Shown: positions 40,269-49,600 of the stretch, one piece after another
Numbering within the stretch: the first letter of the stretch is position 1
Layout of the letters: each line of letters begins with the position of its first letter
From: Paracidovorax anthurii
GTDB lineage: Bacteria; Pseudomonadota; Gammaproteobacteria; Burkholderiales; Burkholderiaceae_C
Length of the DNA: 55,050 bases
Assembly (NCBI RefSeq): GCF_003269065.1
Contig: NZ_QLTA01000035.1
Span: 1 to 55,050, forward strand
Direction of reading: 5' to 3'
Notes under the pieces: generated by a model
The model's input: only the letters and a program-made list of their open reading frames with translations
Database searches by the model: none
Told to the model about the DNA's origin: nothing
Made by a program: the position numbers and the translations under genes

Positions 40269-40400
40269 TTACTCCGTTATCGACAGGGCATTGCTGCCAT
40301 GCAGTGCGAAAACCGTGGCCATCGTGTCCAGCAGTTGCCGCTCGGCCGGTGTGGGCTGCATTTGGCGATCGATCCGTGCGCGCACCTGGTTCCGAAACAT
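40269..40400 (-). CDS. hypothetical 43-residue frame, possibly a gene relic
   Basis: MFRNQVRARIDRQMQ is followed by PTPAERQLLDTMATVF and a short tail. AGGACC lies ahead of the ATG in the transcript. The composition is protein-like but no family is recognised. It is upstream of and co-directional with the BPSL0067 gene, and could be the end of a lost neighbour rather than a working gene. Confidence 0.25.
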   Translation of the reverse strand: MFRNQVRARIDRQMQPTPAERQLLDTMATVFALHGSNALSITE

Positions 40401-40520
40401 CCGTGGTCCTGCTTGGGGAGGCAGAAGAATGTGCGGAAAAGTGATCCCATGAGGGCAAATTTTTAAGAAGTCCCCAATTTCCCGGTGAATTTGTCCTGAT
40501 GGGGGCAAATTTGCGAAGAT

Positions 40521-40543
40521 GGCACTGGCAGGAAGCCAGTGCC
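40521..40543 (-). terminator. stem-loop after cueR
   Basis: GGCACTGGC (40521-40529) and GCCAGTGCC (40535-40543) form a perfect 9-bp stem with a 5-base loop, 48 bases past the cueR stop on the minus strand. The downstream sequence is AT-rich but has no T-run. Confidence 0.5.
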
Positions 40544-40590
40544 ATCGACGGGCCCCGTGCGCCTTCTTCACGATCAATGGCGAGCGATGG

Positions 40591-41049
40591 CTACTGGCCG
40601 CGTGGCCCCGCCAGGTCATCCAGGATCGGGCATTCCGGCCGCCCGTCCCCGTGGCAGCAACTCGCCAGCGACTGCAGCGTGCGTTGCATGGCCTGCATGG
40701 CGGCGATGCGTTCGCCCAGGGCGTCGATGTGGGCCTGGGCGATGTGCTTCACCTGGGCGCTGGCGCGGTGCTTGTCCTGCCAGAGGCCGAGCAGGGCGGT
40801 GATCTCCTCCATCGAGAAGCCCAGGTCGCGCGCGCGGCGGATGAAGCGCAGGGTGTGCACGTCGGCCTCGGTGTACTGGCGGTAGCCGCCGTCGGTGCGG
40901 GCCACGCGGCCGAGCAGGCCCAGCGCCTCGTAGTGCCGCACCATGCGCGGCGAGACGCCCGCGCGGGCGGCGGCGGTGCCGATGGCGACCGGGCCGCCGC
41001 CGGCATCGGGCCCTGCGCTGGCTTGGGAATGGACCGGCGCGGCGCTCAT
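40591..41049 (-). CDS. cueR: Cu(I)-responsive MerR-family regulator CueR
   Basis: A 152-residue MerR-family activator. The winged helix is at about residues 21-60 (VAIGTAAARAGVSPRMVRHYEALGLLGRVARTDGGYRQY), then the dimer helix, and the metal loop has cysteines in SCCHGDGRPECPIL, fitting a copper or related metal sensor. The first 18 residues are non-conserved. The start overlaps the copZ stop as ATGA (41046-41049), so the two are translationally coupled. It should bend the two 19-bp-spacer promoters in the divergent region to activate copZ-cueR and copA. Confidence 0.9.
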   Translation of the reverse strand: MSAAPVHSQASAGPDAGGGPVAIGTAAARAGVSPRMVRHYEALGLLGRVARTDGGYRQYTEADVHTLRFIRRARDLGFSMEEITALLGLWQDKHRASAQVKHIAQAHIDALGERIAAMQAMQRTLQSLASCCHGDGRPECPILDDLAGPRGQ

Positions 41050-41249
41050 GGGGCGACCGCGTAGCCTTCCTCGGCGATGGCGGCGGCCACGGCCTCGCGC
41101 GGCTGGTTCGTATCGACGGTGACGCGGCCCGCCGGGCGGTCGATGGCCACGGTGGCGGCGGGGTCGAGCTGGCGTACGGCCTGGGTGACGGCGCGCTCGC
41201 AATGGCCGCAGGTCATGCCCTGGACCTGGAGGATGTGCTGCTGTGGCAT
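41046..41249 (-). CDS. copZ: copper chaperone CopZ (HMA domain)
   Basis: A 67-residue single heavy-metal-associated domain with the GMTCGHC Cu(I) motif at residues 11-17 and VTVDTNQPREAVAAAIAEEGYAV at the end. It carries Cu(I) to the CopA ATPase and the regulator. AAGGAG lies 7 bases upstream of the ATG in the transcript. It is the first gene of the copZ-cueR unit, divergent from copA. Confidence 0.92.
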   Translation of the reverse strand: MPQQHILQVQGMTCGHCERAVTQAVRQLDPAATVAIDRPAGRVTVDTNQPREAVAAAIAEEGYAVAP

Positions 41250-41313
41250 GGAAAAGCTCCTTTCTTTCTTCGGTGGCCCGGGGATGCGGGCGATGGACGG
41301 GATGGCGGATGCC

Positions 41314-41344
41314 ATGGTGGACCCTGACATGGTGGCAGAGTCAA
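41314..41344 (-). promoter_or_regulatory. CueR operator/promoter of copZ-cueR
   Basis: On the minus strand TTGACT (41344-41339) is followed after 19 bases by CACCAT. The spacer holds CTCTGCCAC-C-ATGTCAGGG (41340-41322), very close to the copA operator. The long 19-base spacer is the hallmark of MerR-type promoters. The -10 is poor, which fits dependence on the activator. Confidence 0.65.
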
Positions 41345-41370
41345 GCGCCGGCCGGCCACTGCCGCGCGGC

Positions 41371-41401
41371 TTGACCTTGCCATGATGTCAGGGGTTAAGG
41401 T
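41371..41401 (+). promoter_or_regulatory. CueR operator/promoter of copA
   Basis: TTGACC (41371-41376), a 19-base spacer and TAAGGT (41396-41401) form a MerR-type promoter. The operator CCTTGCCAT-G-ATGTCAGGG (41375-41393) is an imperfect dyad. The expected transcription start is about 41408, which is the first base of the copA ATG. Confidence 0.75.
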
Positions 41402-41407
41402 GCCGGC

Positions 41408-43678
41408 ATGGATGCTTCCCCTTCTTCCGACTCCTCGGCCCCCCGGGCCCTGGACCTCGCCATCGGCGGCATGACCTGCGCGAGCTGTTCGGGCCGCGTG
41501 GAGCGTGCGCTGCGCAAGGTGCCCGGCGTGCAGAGCGCCGAGGTCAACCTGGCCACCGAGCGCGCGCACGTCGTCTATGCCGCGCCTTCGGGCGATCCGC
41601 CCGCCGCGATGGACGGGCTGCTGCGCCGTGCCGTGCGCAACGCGGGCTACGAGCCGCGCGCGGCCGATGCGCCCAAGGCGCCGCAGGATGCCTCGCCCTG
41701 GGCGGGCTTCGGCCCCGTGGCGGCCGGCATCGTGCTGTCGCTGCCGCTCGTGCTGCCGATGCTGGGCGCGCTGGCGGGGCACGGCGGGATGCCGCCCGCG
41801 TGGCTGCAATGGCTGCTGGCCACGCCCGTGCAGTTCGTGCTGGGCGCGCGCTTCTACCGCGCCGGCTGGCACGCGCTGCGCGCGCGCGCCGGCAACATGG
41901 ACCTGCTGGTGGCCATCGGCACCAGCGCGGCCTACGGGCTCTCGCTGTGGCTCTGGTTCACGGCGGCGGTGCGGGGTGGCGGCGGGCATGCGCCGCACCT
42001 GTATTTCGAGGCCTCGGCCGTGGTCATCACGCTGGTGATGCTGGGCAAGTGGCTGGAGGCGCGGGCCAAGCGCCAGACCACGGCGGCGATCCGCGCGCTG
42101 CACGCGCTGCGGTCCGAGCGGGCGCACTGGATGGGGCCGGACGGCGAGGTGGACGTGCCCGTGGCCGAGGTGATGGCGGGCGACCGCATCGCCGTGCGCC
42201 CCGGCGAGCGCATTCCCGTGGACGGCACGGTGGTGGAAGGCCGCACGCAGGTGGACGAATCCATGCTGACCGGCGAGCCCCTGCCCGTGGCGCGCGGGCC
42301 GGGCGACGCGCTCACGGGCGGCTCCGTCAACGGCGAAGGCCGCGTGGTGCTGCGGGTGACGGCCGTGGGCGCCGAGACGGTGCTGGCGCGCATCATCCGC
42401 CTGGTGGAGGACGCGCAGGCCGCCAAGGCGCCCATCCAGCGGCTGGTGGACAAGGTTTCGGCCGTGTTCGTGCCGGTGGTGCTGCTGCTCGCGCTGCTCA
42501 CCCTGCTGGGTTGGCTGGCGGCGGGCGCGGGGGCCGAGGCGGCGCTGATCCACGCCGTGGCGGTGCTGGTGATCGCCTGCCCGTGCGCGCTGGGGCTGGC
42601 GACGCCGGCGGCCATCATGGCCGGCACGGGCGTGGCCGCGCGCCACGGCATCCTCGTCAAGGACGCGGAGGCGCTGGAGGCCGCGCACCGCGTGGGCACC
42701 GTGGCCTTCGACAAGACGGGCACGCTCACGCTGGGCCGGCCCCGCCTGACGGCCTTCGAGCCCGCGCCCGGGGCGCCGGCGGAGCCCCTGCTGGCCGTGG
42801 CGGCCGCGCTGCAGGCCGGCAGCGAGCACCCGCTGGCGCGCGCCACGCTGGAGGCGGCGCGCGAGCGGGGCCTGGGCCCGGCATCGGCCGCCGAGGCCGT
42901 GCGCGCCGTGCCGGGCCAGGGCACCGAGGGCCGCGTGGACGGCGCGCCCTGGCGCCTGGGCAGCCTGCGGTGGATGGAATCGCTGGACGCCCGCCTGCCC
43001 GGGCCGCTGGCCGCGCGCGCGGCGGCGCTGCAGTCGGAGGGCGCCACCGTCTCGGCGCTGGCCGAAGCCCTGCCCGGCGGCGGCGCGGCGGTGCGCGCGC
43101 TGCTGGCCTTCGGCGACGAACCCAAGCCCGGCGCGGCCGGGGCGATCGCGGCGCTGCGGGCGCGGGGCCTGCGCGTGGCGATGGTGTCGGGCGACAACCG
43201 GGGCGCGGCCGAGGCCATGGCCCGCCGCCTGGGCCTGGACCCCGGGGCGGGCGAGGTGATGGCCGAGGTGCTGCCCGCCGACAAGGCCGCGCGCGTGGCG
43301 GCCCTGCGGGGTGGCCGGGAGGGCGGCGCGCCGCCCCGCGGGGTGGCGATGGTGGGCGACGGCGTGAACGACGCGCCCGCGCTGGCCGCGGCCGACGTGG
43401 GGATCGCCATGGGCAACGGCACCGACGTGGCCATGCATGCGGCGGGCATCACACTCATGCGCGGCGACCCGGCCCTGGTGGCGGCGGCACTCGACATTTC
43501 GCGCCGCACGGTGGGCAAGATACGGCAGAACCTGTTCTGGGCTTTCGCGTACAACGTGGCAGGCATTCCCCTGGCCGCGCTGGGTTACTTGAGTCCGGTG
43601 GTGGCGGGAGCGGCCATGGCGCTCAGTTCCGTGAGCGTGATGGCAAATGCCTTGCTTTTGCGTCGGTGGCGCCTTTGA
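41408..43678 (+). CDS. copA: Cu(I)-exporting P1B-type ATPase CopA
   Basis: A 756-residue P-type ATPase. One N-terminal HMA domain carries [10 protein letters not shown] (about residues 20-29). Eight membrane helices are expected. The transport motif is CPCALG, the phosphorylation site DKTGTLT, the actuator loop MLTGEP, the ATP-binding SEHPLA and the hinge [10 protein letters not shown]. It pumps Cu(I) from cytoplasm to periplasm. It is divergent from copZ-cueR with a CueR-type promoter ending right at the start codon, so the mRNA may be leaderless. Confidence 0.95.
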   Translation: MDASPSSDSSAPRALDLAIGGMTCASCSGRVERALRKVPGVQSAEVNLATERAHVVYAAPSGDPPAAMDGLLRRAVRNAGYEPRAADAPKAPQDASPWAGFGPVAAGIVLSLPLVLPMLGALAGHGGMPPAWLQWLLATPVQFVLGARFYRAGWHALRARAGNMDLLVAIGTSAAYGLSLWLWFTAAVRGGGGHAPHLYFEASAVVITLVMLGKWLEARAKRQTTAAIRALHALRSERAHWMGPDGEVDVPVAEVMAGDRIAVRPGERIPVDGTVVEGRTQVDESMLTGEPLPVARGPGDALTGGSVNGEGRVVLRVTAVGAETVLARIIRLVEDAQAAKAPIQRLVDKVSAVFVPVVLLLALLTLLGWLAAGAGAEAALIHAVAVLVIACPCALGLATPAAIMAGTGVAARHGILVKDAEALEAAHRVGTVAFDKTGTLTLGRPRLTAFEPAPGAPAEPLLAVAAALQAGSEHPLARATLEAARERGLGPASAAEAVRAVPGQGTEGRVDGAPWRLGSLRWMESLDARLPGPLAARAAALQSEGATVSALAEALPGGGAAVRALLAFGDEPKPGAAGAIAALRARGLRVAMVSGDNRGAAEAMARRLGLDPGAGEVMAEVLPADKAARVAALRGGREGGAPPRGVAMVGDGVNDAPALAAADVGIAMGNGTDVAMHAAGITLMRGDPALVAAALDISRRTVGKIRQNLFWAFAYNVAGIPLAALGYLSPVVAGAAMALSSVSVMANALLLRRWRL

Positions 43679-43788
43679 GAATTCGCGTCCCTTCGGTTAC
43701 GCTTGGCGGGCAAGCTGCAACGTTTTGTTTCATCCATGCGCAAACCCTGCCGGAGGGCGCGCGATGCGGGGATTTGAGGAAGACAACC

Positions 43789-45438
43789 ATGAAATTCGAT
43801 TCGCTCATGCGGGGATTCACGATCCGGGTGCGCATGCTGGGGGCCATCGCGGTGGTCCTGGGACTCCTGGGCCTGCTCGGCGGCGCCGGCATGCTGGGCA
43901 TGTTCCGCATCCATGCGATGAGCGAGGAATTCATCGGCCACTCCTTCGCGGAGGTGAGCGCCATGGCCGAGCTGCGCGGCGAGATGGGCGCCATCCGCCA
44001 GCACGAGAAGGACATGATCATCCAGTACGAGAAACCCGAGGGCGTGCAGAAGGCCCACGCCGCTTGGACGGCGAGCCTGGACCGTGCCAAGAAGGTGGCC
44101 GGCACCTTCCTGGCGGGCGCATCGGACGGCGACAACCAGCTCGCGCAGTCCATCATCACGCGCCTGGACAGCTACCGCGGCCAGTTCTCCAACATCGCGC
44201 GCCAGCTCGAATCCGGGGGCTACGACAGCGCCACCGTCGCCAACCGCATGAGCGGCAAGGCCATCGCCGAGTTCGCCGAGGCGGACAAGCTCATGACCCA
44301 GCTCGATGCCGCGCTGCGCCAGGAGGTGGAGCAGGTGACCCAGCGGCAGCAGTCCGTCTCCAGCCAGACCAAGTGGCTGTTCGCGCTGGCCGTGGTGATC
44401 ACCGTGGTGGTGGTGGTGCCGCTCACGCTGCTGAACATGAATTCCATCTGCCGCCCGCTGGTGGACGCGCGGCGCATGGCCCAGGCCATCGCCGGCGGCG
44501 ACCTGTCGCAGAGCCTGAGCGTGGAGGGCCGCGACGAGGTGGCCGACCTGCAGCGCTCGCTGCAGGGCATGCAGGAGGGCCTGGGCGCGCTGGTGTCGCA
44601 GGTGCGCGACGCCAGCGGCAGCATCGCCACGGCCAGCCAGGAGATCGCCTCGGGCAACCAGGATCTCTCCTCGCGCACCGAGCAGACGGCCAGCAATGCC
44701 CAGGAGGCCGTGGCCTCGCTCTCGCAGCTCACGGCCACGGTGCAGCAGACGGCCTCGTCCTCGCAGGTGGCCAACCAGCTCGTGGCCTCGGCCTCCGGCA
44801 TCGCCACGCGCGGCGGCAGCGTGGTGGAGCAGGCCGTGGCCAGCATGCACGAGATCTCGGCTTCGAGCCGCAAGATCAGCGACATCATCGGCCTGATCGA
44901 CTCGATCGCCTTCCAGACCAACATCCTCGCGCTGAACGCCGCCGTGGAGGCCGCCCGCGCGGGCGAGCAGGGCCGCGGCTTCGCCGTGGTGGCCGGCGAG
45001 GTGCGCAACCTCGCGCAGCGCAGCGCCCAGGCCGCCAGCGAGATTAAGGGCCTCATCAGCTCCAGCGTGACCGCCGTGAACGGCGGCGTGCGCCACGTGG
45101 AAGACGCCGGCACGGCCATGAAGGAGATCGTGGAGAGCGTGCAGCGCGTCTCGGACATCATCGGCGAGATCAACTCCGCCGCATCCGAGCAGTCCGCCGG
45201 CATCGGGCAGGTCAACGGCTCGGTGGGCGAGATCGACCGCATGACCCAGCAGAACGCCGCCCTGGTGGAGCAATCCGCCGCCGCCGCCGAATCCCTGCGC
45301 GAACAGGCCGCGCGGCTGTCGCAGGTGGTGCAGCAGTTCCATCTGGCCGATTCGGAGGTGGCCGGCGGGGCGCGGGGTTACGCGGGCTCTGCGGCGCTGG
45401 CGTCGGGGAGTGGGCGGACGGCGTTGCTGTCGGCTTGA
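43789..45438 (+). CDS. methyl-accepting chemotaxis protein
   Basis: A 549-residue chemoreceptor. There are two membrane segments (about residues 15-38 and 200-220) flanking a periplasmic four-helix-bundle-like sensor domain, then HAMP (SICRPLVDARRMAQAIAGGDLSQ) and a long signalling helix hairpin. The tip is IIGLIDSIAFQTNILALNAAVEAARAGEQGRGFAVVAGEVRNLAQRSA. No CheR-tethering pentapeptide is seen at the C-terminus. It signals to CheA/CheW; the ligand is unknown. GAGGAAG precedes the ATG. It follows copA by 110 bases but has no clear functional link to it. Confidence 0.93.
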   Translation: MKFDSLMRGFTIRVRMLGAIAVVLGLLGLLGGAGMLGMFRIHAMSEEFIGHSFAEVSAMAELRGEMGAIRQHEKDMIIQYEKPEGVQKAHAAWTASLDRAKKVAGTFLAGASDGDNQLAQSIITRLDSYRGQFSNIARQLESGGYDSATVANRMSGKAIAEFAEADKLMTQLDAALRQEVEQVTQRQQSVSSQTKWLFALAVVITVVVVVPLTLLNMNSICRPLVDARRMAQAIAGGDLSQSLSVEGRDEVADLQRSLQGMQEGLGALVSQVRDASGSIATASQEIASGNQDLSSRTEQTASNAQEAVASLSQLTATVQQTASSSQVANQLVASASGIATRGGSVVEQAVASMHEISASSRKISDIIGLIDSIAFQTNILALNAAVEAARAGEQGRGFAVVAGEVRNLAQRSAQAASEIKGLISSSVTAVNGGVRHVEDAGTAMKEIVESVQRVSDIIGEINSAASEQSAGIGQVNGSVGEIDRMTQQNAALVEQSAAAAESLREQAARLSQVVQQFHLADSEVAGGARGYAGSAALASGSGRTALLSA

Positions 45439-45443
45439 ATGCG

Positions 45444-45498
45444 CGTGCGGGCTTGCTGGCCGGGCAGGCCGGCAGGGCCTGCGGATAGACCCCGCACG
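45444..45498. terminator. nested stem-loop between convergent genes
   Basis: CGTGCGGG (45444-45451) pairs with CCCGCACG (45491-45498), enclosing a second GC hairpin around GGCCGGGCAGGCC. It fills the space between the chemoreceptor stop and the gene ending at 45501 and could serve both directions. There is no T-tract. Confidence 0.35.
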
Positions 45499-45500
45499 GC

Positions 45501-46094
45501 CTATGGAACGGCGACGCTTTTGAGCGTGGACAGCAGCCGTTCCCACAGGTTCTTCGGCATGTCGCCGGCCACCATGTAGTAGATGTCCGGCCTGTCCGTG
45601 AAGAGATAGGCGATGTCCAGCCGGGGATCGGATTGCCGTATCCGGATCGCCGTCAAAGGCCCTTTCGAGAATTTCTCGTAGCTGACGGCATCTGCAATGG
45701 ATTCGGCCTTCCTCACGAGGTCCAGGCTCTCGTCCTGGCGCGAGGTATCCCCGAGCAGTTCGTAGAACGCCAAGGGCGTGCGGAGGCGGTGCTTCTCGAA
45801 GATTCCCAGCCGCTGGTAGCGCTGCCGCAGCGCCTTGGCTTCCATGGCCTGGATGACCGGCCCCTGGGGAAGCCCCTGTTCCGGCGGTGCGAGCGCCACG
45901 AAGGGCTGCCCGTCCGTGGGAACGAAGAACCTGCCGACCAGGCTGGGTGAAAACTGCATCTCCAGCCCGCCGAACTGCAGCGTGGCGCAGCCGGGGCAGG
46001 GCTGCTCGGGGGGCCAGGGCTGCGCAGCCAGGCCGGCGCATTGTGCCGCCAGGCTGGACAGGCCCAGGAGTGTGCCGAGGAGGGATCGCTTCAT
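45501..46094 (-). CDS. hypothetical secreted protein
   Basis: A 197-residue protein of no recognised family. MKRSLLGTLLGLSSLAAQCAGLAAQPW is a signal peptide with cleavage near residue 25. The mature part has CPGC near its start and the blocks LQFGGLEMQFSPSLVGRFFVPTDGQPFVALAPPEQG, then a helical middle and IRIRQSDPRLDIAYLFTDRPDIYYMVAGDMP. The start at 46094 overlaps the preceding gene as ATGA. Its GC content is lower than that of the neighbours. It is probably a working partner of the protein upstream, possibly a periplasmic antagonist or sensor. Confidence 0.7.
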   Translation of the reverse strand: MKRSLLGTLLGLSSLAAQCAGLAAQPWPPEQPCPGCATLQFGGLEMQFSPSLVGRFFVPTDGQPFVALAPPEQGLPQGPVIQAMEAKALRQRYQRLGIFEKHRLRTPLAFYELLGDTSRQDESLDLVRKAESIADAVSYEKFSKGPLTAIRIRQSDPRLDIAYLFTDRPDIYYMVAGDMPKNLWERLLSTLKSVAVP

Positions 46095-46468
46095 GCCCAT
46101 CGTGCGAATTGCAGTGCGCTTGCGCCCATGGAGGCCAGTTGGAAGTCGGAGCGGAAATTCTGCACGGCTTTCTTCGCGCAGGTAACGCTCAGCTTCTTCT
46201 GGATGTTTCGGTATCCCACGCCCGCGAGCTGCATGGACAGCCAAACGACCGACGCCGGACCGCCGGCTGGCCGAGGAACGAACGAGAGCGCCTGGGAGCA
46301 TTTCGCGGTCTCGGTCAGCATGTTGTGGAAGACCGTCGCAACGCCGTCATTGACCACGCCATTCCAGGGGACGGGAACCTGCGCGAATCTGAAAAAGGAA
46401 TCGATCGTTTCCTTCAGCGCCGCTTTCTGTGCATCGGTATTTTCCTGATCTCCGGACATAGGACCCAT
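46091..46468 (-). CDS. hypothetical 125-residue protein, coupled with the secreted protein
   Basis: No family recognised. It has no signal peptide, starts MGPMSGDQENTDAQKAALKETIDSFFRF (ATG at 46468; a second ATG at 46459 is possible), and continues VPVPWNGVVNDGVATVFHNMLTETAKCSQ. It ends in a helical AVQNFRSDFQLASMGASALQFARWA. The stop overlaps the next start by four bases, so the two proteins are made together. The DNA is AT-richer than the flanks. With its exported neighbour it resembles a small transferred two-gene cassette. Confidence 0.6.
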   Translation of the reverse strand: MGPMSGDQENTDAQKAALKETIDSFFRFAQVPVPWNGVVNDGVATVFHNMLTETAKCSQALSFVPRPAGGPASVVWLSMQLAGVGYRNIQKKLSVTCAKKAVQNFRSDFQLASMGASALQFARWA

Positions 46469-46646
46469 GTGCGATTGGATCGTTGCATGCTATGCCAGTG
46501 GATGATTGAAACGATGGCAATTCGCGGAGACCTTGCTTATCCAGCACATAAGCGATTGAGGCGCAGCAGAAGCTATGCCAGGCCGCCAGTGTGGAACGGG
46601 GTGTGATCCGGGAGGGAGCCGCCACGCAACTCCCTCCGCTGCCGGG

Positions 46647-49600
46647 TCAGGCCACGGCCGGGGCCTTGGAGGTGTTCTCCTTCGGCCCGAACCACGCCAC
46701 ATACAGCGCCGGCAGCACCACCAGCGTCAGCATCGTCGCCGTCACCAGCCCGCCGATCACCACGATGGCCAGGGGCCGCTGCGTTTCCGATCCGATCTCG
46801 TGCGAGAGGGCCATGGGCAGCAGGCCCAGCATGGCGAGCAGGGCGGTCATGAGCACGGTGCGCAGGCGCTGCATGGAGCCCTGGCGCACGGCTTCCACCA
46901 CGCTGGCGCCGCCGGCCTGCAGTTGCTGGAACACCGAGAGCATCACCACGCCGTTGAGCACCGCCTGCCCCGAGAGCGCGATGAAGCCGATGGCCGCCGA
47001 GACCGACAGCGGGATGCCGAAGGCCCAGAGCGCCACGAAGCCGCCGATGAGGGCCAGGGGCACGTTCAGCAGGATCAGCGAGGCCATCTTGATCGACTTG
47101 AAGGCGTCGAACAGCAGCACGAAGATCAGCAGCAGCGAGATGGGCACGACCACCGAGAGGCGCTTCATGGCGCGTTCCTGGTTCTCGAATTCGCCCGACC
47201 AGTTGACCTGGTAGTTGGAGGGGATCTTCACGTTCTTCTCCACGCGGGCCTTCATGTCGGCCACCACCGAGCCCATGTCGCGCCCGGCGATGAAGATGCC
47301 GATGGCCGTGGTGCGGCGGCCGGCCTCGCGGGCGATGTTCATCGCACCGGAGCTTTCGCGGATTTTCGCCACGTCGCCCAGCTGCACGTAGCCGCCGTCG
47401 GGCGTGGCGATGGGCGTGCGCGGCAGGTTGGCGATGGTGCGCTCGTCCGAGGGCAGGCGCACGGCCACGGCGAACTTGCGCTCGCCTTCCCACAGGTTGG
47501 TGGCGGCCTTGCCGGCCAGCGCCGCCTCGATCACGTCCTGGATGTCGCTCACGTTGAGGCCGTAGCGCGCGGCGCGGTCGCGGTCGATGTCGATGAGCAG
47601 CTGCGGCACCTGGCCTTCGCGGTCGATCTCGGCGCGGGCCACGCCCTGCACCTGCTTGACCTCGCGCGCGATTTCTTCCGTGATGCGCTTCATCTCCACG
47701 AGGTCGTCGCCCGCGAGCTTGATGACGATCTGGCCCTTGATCTGCGAGATGGATTCGAGCACGTTGTCGCGGATGGGCTGCGAGAACGCCGGGTCGATGC
47801 CCGGGATGGCCGCGAGCGCGCGGCCCATCTCCTCGGTGATCTTCTCGCGCGTCATGCCGGCGCGCCACTGGTCCTCGGGCTTCAGATCGACAAAGATCTC
47901 GGCCATGGAGATGGTCTTGGGGTCGGTGCCGTCCTCGGGCTGGCCGGCCTTGGAGACGGTGGTGCGCACCTCGGGCACCGACAGCAGCGCCTTGCGCGCC
48001 ATGCGCAGGATGCGCGAAGCCTCGGCGGTGGAGACGTTGGGCGAGAGGCTGAAGTTGACCCAGGTGGTGCCTTCGTCGAGCTCGGGCAGGAATTCGGACC
48101 CCAGCCGCGAGGCCGCCACCATGGCGAGCCCGAACACCGCCAGCGCGATGACGACCACCGTGCGGCGGCGCGTGAGCGCCCAGTCGAGCAGCGGGGCGTA
48201 GAGGCCCTTGGCGCGCGTGACGAGCCGGTTGTCGCCGTGCGGCAGCTTGCGGCGCAGCAGCCAGTAGGCCAGCAGGGGCACCAGCGTGAGCGAGAAGATC
48301 AGCGAGCCGATGAGCGCGGTGGTGACCGACAGCGCCATGGGCTGGAAGATGCGGCCCTCGTGGCGCTGCAGCGCGAAGATGGGGATGTGCGCCGCGATGA
48401 TGATGAGCATCGAGAACAGCGTGGGCCGGCCCACTTCGCTGGCGGCCTCGATGATGGTGTCGCGCCGGTCGCGCTCGTCCATGTTCTCGCCGCGCTCGGC
48501 CAGGCGGTGCATGATGTTCTCGATCACGATCACCGCGCCGTCCACGATGATGCCGAAGTCCATCGCGCCCAGGCTCAGCAGGTTGGCCGGCACGCCCATG
48601 ATCTTCAGACCCATGAAGGTGGACAGCAGCGCGAGCGGGATCACCACCACCACGGCCAGGCTGGCGCGCAGGTTGGAGAGGAACAGGTAGAGCACCAGCG
48701 ACACCAGCAGCGCGCCTTCCACGAGGTTGTGGAACACGGTGGTGAGCGTCTTGTCCATGAGCCAGGTGCGGTCGTAGAAGGGCACGATCTGCACGCCCGG
48801 CGGCAGACCGCGCGCGTTCAGCTCGGCGATCTTGTCCTTCACGCCCTTGAGCACCACGCTCGGGTTCTCGCCCTTGCGCATGACCACGATGCCGGTGACG
48901 ATGTCGTCGTCCTGGTCCTGCCCCACCACGCCGAGCTGCGGCACGGCGCCGATGCGCACCTGGGCGATGTCACGGATGAGCACGGGCGTGCCGCCCCGCG
49001 AGGCCACGACGATGCGCCCGATATCCTCGGCCGAGCGCAGCAGGCCCAGGCCGCGGATGGTGTACTGCTGCGCGCCCTGCGCCACGTAGCTGCCGCCGGC
49101 ATTCGCGTTGCTGCGGCCCAGCACGTCCAGCAGGTTCTGGAAGCTCACCTTGTACGCGCGCAGCTTGTCCATGTCGGGCTGCACCTCGTACTGCTTGATG
49201 GCGCCGCCCATGGCCACCACGTCGGCCACGCCGGGCACCTGGCGCAGCGCGCGCTCCACGGTCCAGTCTTCGATGGTGCGGATGTCGGTGGTGGTGAGGC
49301 CGTCGCCCTTCAAGCGGTAGCGCATGATCTCGCCCACCGGCGTGGCGTTGGGCGCGATCTCGGCCTGCACGCCCGGCGGCAGGTCCACGGTGGACAGGCG
49401 CTCGGCCACCTGCTGGCGCACGATGTTCACGTTGGCCGCATCGTCGTAGGTGACCACGGTGAACGACAGTCCGAACTGCGTGTGCGAGAACACCCGGATC
49501 GAATTGGGCAGGCCGGCCAGGGCTGTCTCGATGGGCAGGGTGACCTGCTTTTCCACCTCTTCCGGCGCGCGGCCGGGAAAGAGCGCGATCACGGTGACCT

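Larger units (their letters stand above)
40071..40590. other. intergenic stretch, possible gene relic
   Basis: About 520 bases with lower GC than the rest and no convincing gene. It holds a weak 43-codon frame (40269-40400, minus), a 50-base-spaced imperfect direct repeat near 40449/40499 and a hairpin after cueR. It may be a decayed remnant of DNA that arrived with the BPSL0067 pair. Confidence 0.4.
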
